Shown: piece by piece, positions 8,438 to 18,109 of the stretch
How positions within the stretch are numbered: the first letter of the stretch is position 1
Layout of the letters: every line of letters begins with the position of its first letter
NCBI RefSeq assembly: GCF_012062845.1
Contig: NZ_WWNB01000004.1
Coordinates: 160,220 to 224,219 of the forward strand
Source: Halomonas salinarum
GTDB lineage: Bacteria > Pseudomonadota > Gammaproteobacteria > Pseudomonadales > Halomonadaceae
Direction of reading: 5' to 3'
Length of the DNA: 64,000 nucleotides
Made by a program: the position numbers and the translations under genes
The notes under the pieces: generated by a model
Told to the model about the DNA's origin: nothing
The model's database searches: none
Seen by the model: only the letters and a program-made list of their open reading frames with translations

Positions 8438-9363
8438 GTACCAAGGGTCCCCCTATCATCATCCGGCGCAAGAAGGTGGTTCACAGACATCATGGCGGCA
8501 GCTGGAAAATTGCCCTCGCTGACTTCATGACGGCCTTGATGGCGCTTTTCCTTGTGTTGTGGATTCTCTCGTCCGCGACGCCTCAGCAGCGTCAAGGCGT
8601 CGCAGAGTACTTCAGCACGCCGCTGTTGACGGCTATTGCCGGCGGCGAGAAGCAGGCCAGCAGCCCCAATGTCATTCCTGGAGGTGGGCCAGACCCTACC
8701 TCTATCGAGGGTGAGCGAGAGCGTATCGATCGGCGTGTTGATTCACGGCCAAGCAACGTGCCGCAGCGGCTCAGAGAGTTGCGTCGCCGGATCGAGAATG
8801 CCGTCCAGGCCGATCCCGTGTTGCGTGATTTGCGCAACCAGCTTCGCTTCGACATGACGCGCGAAGGCCTGCGTATCCAGCTTATCGATACCGACAAGCG
8901 CCCCATGTTCGAGTTGGGTAGCGATCAGGTTGCGCCCTACATGCGGCGTTTGCTGCGCACGTTGGCGCCGCTTCTCAATGAGGTATCAAACCCCATCAGC
9001 ATTAGTGGCCACACCGATAACCTGCGCTATGTGGGCGGGCTTCAGGGCTATAGCAATTGGGAATTATCGTCGGATCGCGCCAATGCCTCACGGCGAGAGT
9101 TAATCGCCGGAGGGCTCGAGCCTGACCATCTACTCCGAGTGGCGGGGATGGGGGATCAAGTGCCGATTCCGGATAGTGAGCCCGGTGATGCGATAAATCG
9201 ACGCATTGCCCTGGTGGTGTTGTATCAAGAGATTGCCGATCACATTCGTACGCAAGGGTCGCGTGGAGAAAGATTCGAGGTGCCATCGGCGATGTCGCCG
9301 AGTGACGACTTGCCTGCTGAAGAATTCGTAGAAGGCATTCGCGAGACGCTGGGCGGGCAATGA
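8434..9363 (+). CDS. motB: flagellar motor stator protein MotB
   Basis: MotB (309 residues) has a basic cytoplasmic N-terminus, one membrane helix (about 24-46) and a periplasmic OmpA-like peptidoglycan-binding domain (about 145-270; SISGHTDN and SSDRANASR). Asp30, in KIALADFMTALM, is the conserved ion-carrying residue. A short linker after the membrane helix would form the plug that closes the channel before assembly. Proton rather than sodium use cannot be settled from sequence, although the MotAB form argues for protons. Confidence 0.95.
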   Translation: MSTKGPPIIIRRKKVVHRHHGGSWKIALADFMTALMALFLVLWILSSATPQQRQGVAEYFSTPLLTAIAGGEKQASSPNVIPGGGPDPTSIEGERERIDRRVDSRPSNVPQRLRELRRRIENAVQADPVLRDLRNQLRFDMTREGLRIQLIDTDKRPMFELGSDQVAPYMRRLLRTLAPLLNEVSNPISISGHTDNLRYVGGLQGYSNWELSSDRANASRRELIAGGLEPDHLLRVAGMGDQVPIPDSEPGDAINRRIALVVLYQEIADHIRTQGSRGERFEVPSAMSPSDDLPAEEFVEGIRETLGGQ

Positions 9364-9402
9364 TCCCGGTCGGCTCGTTAGATGATCAGTTCGGGGACGA
9401 GC

Positions 9403-11541
9403 ATGGATATCAGTGAATTTTATGAAACATTCTTCGAGGAAGCCGAAGAACTGCTGGGTGACATGGAACGGCATCTGCTTGAGCTTGATGTCGACGCGCC
9501 TGACGCTGAGCAGCTGAATGCGATTTTTCGTGCGGCCCATTCCATCAAGGGGGGGGCGGGCACCTTCGGATTTGATGTTCTCCAGCACACGACGCATTTG
9601 CTCGAGAACCTGCTCGACTACACGCGCCACGGTGAGTTGGCGTTACGCAGAGATATCGTCAACACCTTTCTGGAAACCAAGGATATGCTGCACGATCAAC
9701 TTGACGCCTATCGGCAGGGTACTGAACCCGATCCGGCTGCCTTTGAGCGGATCTGCCAGACCCTGAAGCAGCTCGCCCTCGATGAGATTGGCAAGAAGGT
9801 CGATGATGATGCGCCTGGCGCAGGCCCGTCATCGACGGATGCTCCTGCCGCCGCATCGCCAGCGCCCGCGGAGAAAGCATCGGCGGGAGGTGATGAAAGC
9901 GGAGCAGAAGGCCGTTTGAGCATCGCCTTGCTGGGTATCGCCGAGAAAGACAGAGAGCTACTAGTTGAAGAGTTGGCCAACTTCGGTGAGGTCATCGAGC
10001 GTAGCGGTGATGTTGCTCGGTATGAGGTGCTGTTGGAGACATCGACCAGTAGTGACGATATCGAGATGGTGATGTGCTTCATTATCGAACCCGACCAACT
10101 CGAGATACGTGCGGCAGGCGTTCCTGCGGCAGGCGGCTCTGCGGCAGGCGAATCGGCAGTCGGTGGCGATGCTCAGCAGCAAGCTTCGGCACCTGCTGCG
10201 GCGCCGGAAGCCCCCGCTCAGTCGGCGGATAAGCCCGCCAAGGCCGAGTCAGCGCCTGCTGCGAGCCAACCTGAAGCCAAGGCACCTGCCAAGCCGAAAC
10301 CCAAGGCCGGCGCTAGCGGTGAGTCCTCGATCCGTGTGCCGGTCAACAAGGTCGACCAGATCATCAATCTGGTGGGTGAACTGATCATTACGCAATCGAT
10401 GCTGGACCAGACGGTCAGCGAAATGGAAACCACTCAGGGCGGTGCTCTGGTGACGGGCATGAGCCTTTTGCAACGCAATGCCCGCGATCTGCAAGAAGCA
10501 GTGATGTCGATTCGCATGGTGCCAATGGATTACGTGTTCAGCCGCTTCCCGCGGTTGGTGCGTGATCTTGCTGCCAAGCTCGATAAAGATGTCGAGCTGG
10601 TCACCGAGGGTGAGTCCACTGAGCTCGACAAGAGCCTCACCGAGCGCATCATCGACCCGCTGACCCATCTGGTGCGCAATAGCCTGGATCATGGTATTGA
10701 ATCCCCGGATAAGCGCGAAGCGGCGGGCAAGTCACGTACCGGTCGCTTGACGCTTTCAGCACAACACCAGGGCGGTAATATCCTGATTGAAGTGATCGAT
10801 GATGGCGCCGGTCTGAATCGCGAAAAACTGTTGGCCAAGGCGCAGTCCAGCGGGATTCAAACGTCCGACAGCATGAGCGATGACGAGGTGTGGCAGCTGA
10901 TTTTTGCCCCCGGATTCTCGACAGCGGATGAGGTCAGTGATGTGTCCGGGCGGGGCGTCGGCATGGACGTGGTCAAGCGCAATATTCAGGCCATGGGTGG
11001 GCACGTCGAGATCAAGTCAAAAATGGGGCAGGGGACAAACACGCGCATCGTACTGCCGCTGACACTCGCGATCCTTGATGGCATGTCGATCAGGGTCGGT
11101 GAGGAAATGTTCATATTGCCTCTCGGCACCGTGCTTGAGTCGCTACAGCCGCGCAAGGAGGATCTCTTTGCCATGGCCGGCGATGACGTGGTCATGAAGG
11201 TGCGGGACGAGTACTTGCCCGTTGTTGCCGTGCATCAGGCGCTGGACGTTGCCGGTGCCAATACCGAGATGACCAAGTGCATTGCCGTGATTGTTCAAAG
11301 CGAAGGTCGGCGCTATGCCCTGCTGGTCGATGACCTGATCGGTCAGCAACAGGTGGTCGTCAAGAACCTGGAAACCAACTATCGCAAGGTGCCCGGTGTA
11401 TCGGCGGCCACTATTCTTGGTGATGGTAGCGTGGCCTTGATCCTTGATGTCACCGATTTGCATCGCCTGAGTCGTACCAAGAGAGAGGCGCAGAGCGCCC
11501 GTCGTCAGAACACGCCTGCCAAGGAGGTAGAAGCATCATGA
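9403..11541 (+). CDS. cheA: chemotaxis histidine kinase CheA
   Basis: CheA (712 residues) phosphorylates CheY and CheB under receptor control. Domains in order: P1 phosphotransfer with His46 in AAHSIKGG; an Ala/Pro/Glu-rich linker; a P2-like domain (about 165-245); a second Ala/Pro/Lys-rich linker; P3 dimerisation; P4 ATPase with [18 protein letters not shown] and GRGVGMDVV; and the P5 CheW-like domain to the end. The frame opens at 9382, but the ATG at 9403 gives the [14 protein letters not shown] start shared with E. coli CheA and has GGGGAC upstream. Its stop overlaps cheW (ATGA). Confidence 0.97.
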   Translation: MDISEFYETFFEEAEELLGDMERHLLELDVDAPDAEQLNAIFRAAHSIKGGAGTFGFDVLQHTTHLLENLLDYTRHGELALRRDIVNTFLETKDMLHDQLDAYRQGTEPDPAAFERICQTLKQLALDEIGKKVDDDAPGAGPSSTDAPAAASPAPAEKASAGGDESGAEGRLSIALLGIAEKDRELLVEELANFGEVIERSGDVARYEVLLETSTSSDDIEMVMCFIIEPDQLEIRAAGVPAAGGSAAGESAVGGDAQQQASAPAAAPEAPAQSADKPAKAESAPAASQPEAKAPAKPKPKAGASGESSIRVPVNKVDQIINLVGELIITQSMLDQTVSEMETTQGGALVTGMSLLQRNARDLQEAVMSIRMVPMDYVFSRFPRLVRDLAAKLDKDVELVTEGESTELDKSLTERIIDPLTHLVRNSLDHGIESPDKREAAGKSRTGRLTLSAQHQGGNILIEVIDDGAGLNREKLLAKAQSSGIQTSDSMSDDEVWQLIFAPGFSTADEVSDVSGRGVGMDVVKRNIQAMGGHVEIKSKMGQGTNTRIVLPLTLAILDGMSIRVGEEMFILPLGTVLESLQPRKEDLFAMAGDDVVMKVRDEYLPVVAVHQALDVAGANTEMTKCIAVIVQSEGRRYALLVDDLIGQQQVVVKNLETNYRKVPGVSAATILGDGSVALILDVTDLHRLSRTKREAQSARRQNTPAKEVEAS

Positions 11542-12032
11542 CCGACCTGAATGCCGCCAGTGCGGCCGCCGTAGAAGCGCATAGCCGCGAATTCCTAGTG
11601 TTCTCGCTGGGTGAGGAAGAATATGCCATCGATATCCTCAAGGTGCAGGAAATTCGTGGCTACGAGAACGTCACGCGCATCGCCAATGCGCCGGACTTCA
11701 TCAAGGGAGTCACAAACCTTCGCGGTGTGATCGTGCCGATCGTCGATCTGCGCATCAAGTTCCACCTGGATAACGTCGAGTATGGCGGTCAAACAGTAGT
11801 TATTGTCGTCAATGTCGGTGATCGGGTCGTTGGCATTGTCGTGGATGGCGTATCGGATGTCATGACACTCACGCCTGAGCAGATCAAGCCGGCGCCCGAG
11901 TTTGGCGTCACGCTCTCTTCTGATTATTTGAGCGGTCTGGGTAGCCTTGAAGATCGCATGCTGGTGCTGGTTGATATCGACAAGCTGTTGACCAGTGATG
12001 AAATGGCGTTGGTCGATACCGTCGGCGCCTGA
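11538..12032 (+). CDS. cheW: chemotaxis coupling protein CheW
   Basis: CheW (164 residues) links receptors to CheA. The SH3-like double-barrel pattern is clear: [22 protein letters not shown], the [13 protein letters not shown] receptor-binding strand and VSDVMTL. AAGGAGG at 11521-11527 precedes the ATG, which overlaps the cheA stop. A strong terminator follows 36 nt after the stop, closing the motA-motB-cheA-cheW operon. Confidence 0.97.
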   Translation: MTDLNAASAAAVEAHSREFLVFSLGEEEYAIDILKVQEIRGYENVTRIANAPDFIKGVTNLRGVIVPIVDLRIKFHLDNVEYGGQTVVIVVNVGDRVVGIVVDGVSDVMTLTPEQIKPAPEFGVTLSSDYLSGLGSLEDRMLVLVDIDKLLTSDEMALVDTVGA

Positions 12033-12067
12033 CAATCCCTGGTAAGGCCTCTAGTAACGCCCCTTGA

Positions 12068-12098
12068 ATCGCCCGGCTACTGTCGGGCGATTTTTTTT
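12068..12098 (+). terminator. rho-independent terminator after cheW
   Basis: Stem ATCGCCCG (12068-12075) / CGGGCGAT (12084-12091) with an 8-nt loop and an uninterrupted T tract to 12098. It separates motAB-cheAW from the receptor promoter that begins 30 nt later. Confidence 0.9.
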
Positions 12099-12127
12099 GA
12101 TGCAGGTCATGTCTTAAAGCTTTTGAT

Positions 12128-12154
12128 TAAAGCTCCACCTTTGGCGGCCGATAG
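12128..12154 (+). promoter_or_regulatory. FliA (sigma-28) promoter of first chemoreceptor
   Basis: TAAAGCTC (12128-12135), 11-nt spacer, GCCGATAG (12147-12154). The predicted start near 12161 leaves an unusually long leader of about 210 nt before the GTG start at 12373; I see no ORF with a ribosome binding site in that leader. Confidence 0.85.
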
Positions 12155-12372
12155 GTTTTTATGTGCCGCAATAGCTCTGGATGGCAGTTGTCGACTCAGG
12201 TCGGGCCATTCAAGACATAAAAAGAAGTACGGCAAATTTTATTACCAAAAGACACAACATCATCTCGCCCTGACGAACGCGAGTGGGACATCGGTTGCTG
12301 CTGTCGGTAACGGTGCCCGGTCAAGGACGGCGAAAGTTGATCGACTTCGCCAACAATAGGAAAGGGGTTCCA

Positions 12373-13680
12373 GTGAAGTTTATCGACAATATGACGGTGC
12401 GAGTGAGCTGGGGACTGGTGCTGGGAATGTTTTCCGGTTTGATCTTGCTGCTCAGTGCCCTGGGGCTCTATGCCGTTAGCGATCCGGCGTCGGTGGCCGA
12501 AAAAGTGGCGTTGGTGAAGCTTGGTATTCTGCTGGTGCTGGTCGTCACGCTAGTTAGCGTGCTGCTAGTGGTATGGGGGGTGACGGTGAATGTCATCCGC
12601 CCGCTGGAGCGAGCCGTCGGGCATTTTGAGCGCATGGCAAAGGGAGACTTGTCGGGAGACGTCGAGCAGCGGGGCGACAACGAGATTGGACGCCTTTTTT
12701 CTGCGATGACGCATATGCAGAAGAGTCTCGGCAGTACCGTAGGATCCGTTCGCCAGGGCGGTCAGACGATCTATCAGCATGCTCAGGAAATCTCGCGGGG
12801 GAACACCGACCTTTCCTCTCGCACTGAACAACAGGCCGCCTCGCTACAAGAAACCGCGTCAAGCATGGAGGAGCTGACCTCCACGGTCAGCCAGAATGCC
12901 GATAATGCCCGCCAGGCCAGTCAGTTGGCCGGAGAAGCGTCTCAGACGGCGCGTCGCGGTGGTGAGGTGGTGAATGACGTGGTCGGCACCATGCGCGAAA
13001 TCAACGACAGTTCCCACCGTGTCAGCGAGATCATCAAGGTGATCGATTCGATTGCCTTTCAGACCAATATCCTAGCGCTCAATGCGTCTGTCGAGGCCGC
13101 GCGTGCCGGTGAACACGGACGCGGATTTGCCGTTGTGGCTGAAGAAGTCCGGAATCTTGCCGGTCGCAGTGGTGCCGCTTCCAAGGAGATCCGCGGCTTG
13201 ATAGAGGCCTCGGTCGAGCGTGTCGAAAACGGCACGGCGCTGGTGGATCGCGCCGGCCAGACCATGGAGGCGATCGTCGCAGCGGTACAGCGCGTAAGCG
13301 ACATCATGGACGAAATAGCCTCCGCCTCGGTAGAGCAGAGTAATGGCATCAGTCAGGTCAATCAGGCGGTTGCTCAGATGGATCAGGTGACACAGCAAAA
13401 TGCCGCCCTGGTCGAGCAGGCCGCGAATGCGACAGTCGAGCTGGAACGAGAAGCGGAAGAGCTACGGTCTGCCGTTGCCATTTTCCGCTTGGCACAGCAG
13501 TCAAACGAAGCCTCGACGTCTCCCTCGCCTATGCAAACGCCAACGGCGCATCAGCAGAGCGATGATGATGCCCAGCTGGCCCGCTGGATGCCTCAGCTCA
13601 TGGGTAAGCAGGCCGGGACGTCACAGCAAGCGGGTCGCCGCTCGTCCTCCCATGATGAAAACGACTGGTCGTCCTTCTAA
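12373..13680 (+). CDS. methyl-accepting chemotaxis protein without sensor domain
   Basis: The 435-residue receptor has two membrane helices (about 13-34 and 50-70) joined by only about 15 residues, so there is essentially no periplasmic ligand domain. A HAMP region (about 75-125) and a complete cytoplasmic signalling domain follow. The hairpin tip carries the invariant [24 protein letters not shown] sequence (about residues 231-250). The C-terminus ends DWSSF, a WxxF pentapeptide of the kind that docks CheR and CheB. The frame opens at 12283, but AGGAAAGGGG lies just before GTG 12373. It may sense membrane state or cytoplasmic cues, or act as a helper in mixed receptor arrays. Confidence 0.9.
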   Translation: MKFIDNMTVRVSWGLVLGMFSGLILLLSALGLYAVSDPASVAEKVALVKLGILLVLVVTLVSVLLVVWGVTVNVIRPLERAVGHFERMAKGDLSGDVEQRGDNEIGRLFSAMTHMQKSLGSTVGSVRQGGQTIYQHAQEISRGNTDLSSRTEQQAASLQETASSMEELTSTVSQNADNARQASQLAGEASQTARRGGEVVNDVVGTMREINDSSHRVSEIIKVIDSIAFQTNILALNASVEAARAGEHGRGFAVVAEEVRNLAGRSGAASKEIRGLIEASVERVENGTALVDRAGQTMEAIVAAVQRVSDIMDEIASASVEQSNGISQVNQAVAQMDQVTQQNAALVEQAANATVELEREAEELRSAVAIFRLAQQSNEASTSPSPMQTPTAHQQSDDDAQLARWMPQLMGKQAGTSQQAGRRSSSHDENDWSSF

Positions 13681-13774
13681 GTGAAGTATCGCGCCTCGCG
13701 TTGCGCTTGCGAGGTTGATGTAAAAAACAATCAAGTCTGCCGGGGCTCGTTAGGGGCCTACGTAAGGGGGAATA

Positions 13775-15961
13775 ATGCGCAACAATCAACCAGTCACGCA
13801 GCGGGAGTATCAGCTCAAGGATGATGACTTCCTGATTTCGAGGACCGATCTCAAGGGGCGGATTACCTATGCCAACCCGGCCTTCATCGAAGTCAGTGGT
13901 TTTTCCAAGGAAGAGTTGATTGGGGCGCCGCACAATCTTGTTCGCCATCCCGACATGCCGACGGCAGCCTTCGCCAATATGTGGGAGACCCTCAAGGCAG
14001 GCGAGGGCTGGTCGGGGCTTGTCAAGAATCGGCGCAAGGGTGGAGATCATTACTGGGTCAATGCCAGCGTCACGCCGATTATCGAAGACGGCAACGTGGT
14101 GGGCTATGCGTCACTGCGGGTCAAGGCCGACCGCGCAGCCATCGAAAAGGCCGATCAAAGCTATGCACTGATCCGTGAAGGGCGTGGCAAGCACCTGATG
14201 CTTGAACGGGGTGCTTTGTGCCGACGGGGTCTATGGGGACGACTTCGCCGCATTAATCCGACAAGCATGCGCTCTCGCCTGACAACCATGATCGGTGTCG
14301 CCATGGTATTGCTGGTGGTCAGTGGTGGCCTGGGGCTTTTCGGTCTCAACGTTGCCGGTGAGCGCATTCTCGAGATCAAACAGGATGGTCTTGAAGACGT
14401 GGCGCGCCTGCAGCGGATTGAACAGTTGATGACACAAGGGCGGGATCGACTCGATGGGCCTATCAGTAACCCCATGTCTGCCGATGTCGAGAGTCTCTCG
14501 GCTGATGTCGGTACCTTGATATCCAGTCTTGAAACGGCATGGGCGGGCTACATCGGTGATGGTGTCAACATTACCGACGCTGAACAGTCGTTCGCCGATG
14601 GTCTCGATGCCTATATCGATGAAGGCATGAATACCGCGGTGAGTGCCCTCGACTCGGGTGACTTCTATCAAGCGTATGTCGCCTTCAATGAGGTGCTGAA
14701 GCCCCAGGGCACCGAACTGTCGGCCACCATCAACGAGTTGGTCGGGCAAAAGCAGGAGGCCGCCACGAACCTGGCTGAGCAAGCGAGTGCGGATCAGCAA
14801 AAGATGCTCATTCTCCAGGGGGCCTTGCTCAGTGTCGGGTTACTGCTGCTCCTGTTGCTCGGGGCCCTGACGGTGCGTTCATTGACCAAGCCGCTGCGTG
14901 AGTCGATGCAGTTCACCCTGCAGATCGCTGCGGGCAACCTTGCCGCCAGCATACCCGCACATCGTAACGATGAGGCAGGCCGTTTGATGGCGGCGCTAGA
15001 TGTCATGCGCAAGAGCCTCGGCAGTATCGTCAGTGACGTCAACGGCAGTGTGAAGGTGGTCGAGCCGGCGGCACGTGATATCGCCCAGGGTAATGAAGAT
15101 CTGTCGTCACGCACCGAACAGCAGGCGGCTTCACTGCAAGAAACGGCCTCCAGCATGGAGGAGATGACCACCACGGTGCAGCAGAACGCCGATAATGCCC
15201 GTCAGGCCAGCAGTCTGGCTGTCGACAATGCGACACAGGTGGGAAATGCCGGCGAACTGATGAATCAGGTCGTCACCACCATGGAGAGTATTACCGCGAG
15301 TTCGCGCAAGATGACCGAGATCATCGACGTCATCGACTCCATCGCCTTCCAGACCAATATCCTGGCACTCAATGCGTCTGTTGAGGCTGCCCGCGCCGGT
15401 GAGCATGGGCGAGGCTTCGCGGTGGTTGCCGAGGAAGTGCGAAGCCTGGCGGGACGCAGCAGCTCTGCCTCCAAGGAAATTCGCGATCTGATTTCCGGTT
15501 CAGCCAAGGAGATCGACACCGGTGCTGGTCTGGTCAAGTCGGCAGAAACTGCCATCGGGGAGGTGGTGTCGGCGGCAACCCGTGTCAACGACATCATGAG
15601 TGAGATAACGGCTGCTTCCGAGGAGCAGAGCAGCGGTATTACGCAGATCAATCAGGCCATTGCTCAAATGGATGAGGTGACGCAGCAAAACGCTACACGG
15701 GTGCAGTCCTCGGCACATGCGGCCTACCAGCTTGAGCAGCAGACCCGTCACCTGAGCACGGCAATTGCCGCCTTCCGCCTGCGCGGTGAAGGTGCCGAGA
15801 CGGTGAATAGCCGCCCTCAAAAGGAAGGCAGCAGTCCGGCGCTCAAGCAGCCTGCAGGGCGTGGTGAGCGGTCAGCATCGCAGCCGAGTCAGCAAGGACA
15901 GCGTGCGCTACATCAAGACCGGCAGTTGGCCAGTGTCAATGACGAGTGGGAGGAATTTTGA
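13775..15961 (+). CDS. Aer-like PAS chemoreceptor with periplasmic domain
   Basis: The 728-residue protein begins with an Aer-type PAS domain (1-125) containing [24 protein letters not shown] and DHYWV, shared with the FAD-binding aerotaxis receptor. Unlike E. coli Aer, it then has a membrane helix (about 172-193), about 150 residues of mostly helical periplasmic sequence, a second helix (about 345-367), HAMP and a full methylatable signalling domain. It ends in EWEEF, a WxxF docking motif. GGGGG upstream sets ATG 13775. Ninety-four bases separate it from the first receptor without a terminator, so co-transcription is likely. Redox sensing is inferred from the PAS match. Confidence 0.9.
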   Translation: MRNNQPVTQREYQLKDDDFLISRTDLKGRITYANPAFIEVSGFSKEELIGAPHNLVRHPDMPTAAFANMWETLKAGEGWSGLVKNRRKGGDHYWVNASVTPIIEDGNVVGYASLRVKADRAAIEKADQSYALIREGRGKHLMLERGALCRRGLWGRLRRINPTSMRSRLTTMIGVAMVLLVVSGGLGLFGLNVAGERILEIKQDGLEDVARLQRIEQLMTQGRDRLDGPISNPMSADVESLSADVGTLISSLETAWAGYIGDGVNITDAEQSFADGLDAYIDEGMNTAVSALDSGDFYQAYVAFNEVLKPQGTELSATINELVGQKQEAATNLAEQASADQQKMLILQGALLSVGLLLLLLLGALTVRSLTKPLRESMQFTLQIAAGNLAASIPAHRNDEAGRLMAALDVMRKSLGSIVSDVNGSVKVVEPAARDIAQGNEDLSSRTEQQAASLQETASSMEEMTTTVQQNADNARQASSLAVDNATQVGNAGELMNQVVTTMESITASSRKMTEIIDVIDSIAFQTNILALNASVEAARAGEHGRGFAVVAEEVRSLAGRSSSASKEIRDLISGSAKEIDTGAGLVKSAETAIGEVVSAATRVNDIMSEITAASEEQSSGITQINQAIAQMDEVTQQNATRVQSSAHAAYQLEQQTRHLSTAIAAFRLRGEGAETVNSRPQKEGSSPALKQPAGRGERSASQPSQQGQRALHQDRQLASVNDEWEEF

Positions 15962-16833
15962 ACAGTCATGTTCCCCAAGAGATGAGCGGTCCGGGAGGTT
16001 GGTCGACCTCCCAGGCCGACCGGGACCTTGTCCTCACCGCACAGGATTTCTCCCGTATCCGTGAGCTGATCTACCAGCGTGCCGGCATTGTGCTCGCCGA
16101 GCACAAGCGCGAGATGGTCTACAGCCGGCTGGCAAAGCGGTTGCGTCATCATGGCCTTACCCATTTCGGTGATTATCTGGCGCGCCTCGAGCGCCAGCCC
16201 GAGGCGAAAGAGTGGGAGGCATTCACGAATGCACTGACCACCAACCTCACGGCCTTTTTCAGGGAAGCTCACCACTTCCCGCTGCTGTCCAAACACGTTG
16301 CTGATCGGAAGGATCGCGTGAGGGTCTGGAGTGCAGCAGCCTCTACCGGCGAGGAGCCCTATTCGATTGCCATGACGCTGCGTGAGGCATTGGGGACCCG
16401 CGCCGATCAGGCGCAGGTAGTGGCGACCGACATCGATACCGATGCCTTGGCGCGTGCACGGGAAGGCATTTATGCCATGGAGCAGGTCACCAAGCTGGAT
16501 GAGGCGCGAATCAAGCGTTTCTTCCAGAAGGGGAGTGGTCGGCGTGCGGGCTTCGCTCGAGTGCGGCCCGAGGTGGCCTCCATGGTAGAATACAAGTCAC
16601 TTAACCTGCTGGCGCCGGGGTGGCCCATTGAAGGGCCTTTCGATGCGATTTTCTGTCGCAACGTGATGATTTATTTCGATAAATCGACTCAGGCGAAAAT
16701 TCTGCAGCGGTTTGCGCCGCTCTTGAAGCCAGATGGGCTGCTGTTTGCCGGGCATTCGGAGAATTTTTCCTACATCAGCGAGGCGTTTCGCCTGCGTGGA
16801 CAAACGGTTTACACCCTGGCGGCCCGACCCTGA
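15958..16833 (+). CDS. cheR: chemoreceptor methyltransferase CheR
   Basis: CheR transfers methyl groups from S-adenosylmethionine to receptor glutamates. Visible features are an N-terminal helical domain ([22 protein letters not shown] region), the SAM-binding [13 protein letters not shown] motif, [11 protein letters not shown], and the [10 protein letters not shown] motif late in the domain. The start is uncertain. TTG 15958 overlaps the preceding stop (TTGA) with GGGAGG four bases before it, giving 291 residues; ATG 15982 is an alternative. WxxF tails on the neighbouring receptors fit a pentapeptide-dependent CheR. Confidence 0.93.
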   Translation: MNSHVPQEMSGPGGWSTSQADRDLVLTAQDFSRIRELIYQRAGIVLAEHKREMVYSRLAKRLRHHGLTHFGDYLARLERQPEAKEWEAFTNALTTNLTAFFREAHHFPLLSKHVADRKDRVRVWSAAASTGEEPYSIAMTLREALGTRADQAQVVATDIDTDALARAREGIYAMEQVTKLDEARIKRFFQKGSGRRAGFARVRPEVASMVEYKSLNLLAPGWPIEGPFDAIFCRNVMIYFDKSTQAKILQRFAPLLKPDGLLFAGHSENFSYISEAFRLRGQTVYTLAARP

Positions 16834-16893
16834 TGCGCCCTCACGCGTCAGGCTCTTTCCTCTTTCCGGAACGCTAAATATCAGGCCCTGGGG

Positions 16894-16920
16894 TAAAGCT
16901 CGCCCAGTGGCGGCCGATAA
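16894..16920 (+). promoter_or_regulatory. FliA (sigma-28) promoter of cheB
   Basis: TAAAGCTC (16894-16901), 11-nt spacer, GCCGATAA (16913-16920). The -10 is a perfect consensus match, and the -35 is identical to that of the first receptor gene. The start near 16927 gives a 56-nt leader. It makes cheB-receptor-cheY-cheZ a separate late transcription unit. Confidence 0.9.
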
Positions 16921-16982
16921 AGCTATTGATGCCCTGCTGCGAGTCTCTCTCCGCGGTTGGCCCCTCACATAGGAGATTTGCC

Positions 16983-18044
16983 TTGACTTCAGCAAGGATC
17001 AAGGTGCTTTGCGTCGATGATTCGGCGCTGATACGCGACCTGCTCAGCGAAATCATCAACGCCCAGCCGGACATGGAAGTAGTGGCGGTAGCGCCGGATC
17101 CTATCGTGGCACGCGATCTGATCAAGCAGCATAACCCTGATGTGTTGACCCTGGACGTGGAAATGCCGCGCATGGATGGCCTCGATTTTCTCGAGCGTCT
17201 GATGCGTTTGCGCCCCATGCCGGTGTTGATGGTCTCCTCGCTTACGCAGTCCGGTTCAGAGGTGACATTGCGGGCCCTGGAGCTTGGTGCCCTGGACTTT
17301 CTGGCCAAGCCTTCGATGGGCATCCGCAATGGGATGATGGAATACGGTGACCTGATCGCCGAGAAACTGCGCGCCGCTGCCCGCTCCCGTCCTCGCCAGG
17401 CGCGCGCCAAGGATCGCCCGGCTCCCCAGACACTCCAGGCGCCATTGGTGTCCAGCGAAAAGCTCTTGATCATCGGCGCCTCGACCGGTGGCACCGAGGC
17501 GATTCGCAATGTCCTGGAGCCTCTGCCATCCAATGCCCCGGCCATTCTGATTACTCAGCACATGCCGGGTGGCTTCACGCGCTCCTTTGCCGAGCGTCTC
17601 GACAAGCTGTGTCGGATTCGCGTCAAGGAGGCCAGTGACGGTGAGCGTGTGCTGCCGGGACACGCCTATATTGCGCCCGGCGACCAGCACCTGAAGCTGG
17701 CCCGCAGCGGTGCCAACTATGTGGTGCGCCTCGACGATGGCCCGCCGGTCAACCGTCATCGTCCGTCGGTGGACGTACTTTTTGATTCTGCTGCCCAGCA
17801 GGCCGGTCGCAACGCCATCGGCGTACTGCTGACCGGCATGGGCAAGGATGGTGCCGCTGGCCTTTTGGCCATGCGCAAGGCTGGTGCCGCGACAGTGGCT
17901 CAGGATGAAGCCAGTTGCGTCGTCTTTGGCATGCCGCGTGAGGCTATTGCTCTGGGGGCCGCCGATGAGGTGCTGCCGCTTGAGGATATTGCCCCCCGGT
18001 TGATGAAACTGGTAGCAGCCTCAGGCCGCGCGCAACGCGTCTAG
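16983..18044 (+). CDS. cheB: chemotaxis methylesterase CheB
   Basis: CheB (353 residues) removes methyl groups from, or deamidates, receptors when phosphorylated. The receiver domain has [11 protein letters not shown] and the phospho-acceptor Asp58 in [12 protein letters not shown]. The esterase domain carries the catalytic Ser in [10 protein letters not shown], His in ITQHMPGGF and Asp in [12 protein letters not shown]. An earlier in-frame ATG exists at 16926, but AGGAG (16971-16975) is seven bases before TTG 16983, and the longer form would lie on the predicted transcription start. I therefore chose TTG. Confidence 0.95.
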   Translation: MTSARIKVLCVDDSALIRDLLSEIINAQPDMEVVAVAPDPIVARDLIKQHNPDVLTLDVEMPRMDGLDFLERLMRLRPMPVLMVSSLTQSGSEVTLRALELGALDFLAKPSMGIRNGMMEYGDLIAEKLRAAARSRPRQARAKDRPAPQTLQAPLVSSEKLLIIGASTGGTEAIRNVLEPLPSNAPAILITQHMPGGFTRSFAERLDKLCRIRVKEASDGERVLPGHAYIAPGDQHLKLARSGANYVVRLDDGPPVNRHRPSVDVLFDSAAQQAGRNAIGVLLTGMGKDGAAGLLAMRKAGAATVAQDEASCVVFGMPREAIALGAADEVLPLEDIAPRLMKLVAASGRAQRV

Positions 18045-18109
18045 TAACGGACACGCGGTTAGGAAACAGCAATAACACAACGTCATCGCACGACAGGGAG
18101 TCCACGACC

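Noticed and set aside
10100..10320. Repetitive Ala/Pro-coding stretch in cheA with repeated GCGGCAGGCG units
   Set aside because: This is the normal flexible linker between CheA P2 and P3, not a separate repeat element.
13681..13774. Possible sigma-28 promoter before the Aer-like receptor (TCAAGTCT)
   Set aside because: No GCCGATA-like -10 lies 11 nt downstream, so read-through from the first receptor is more likely.
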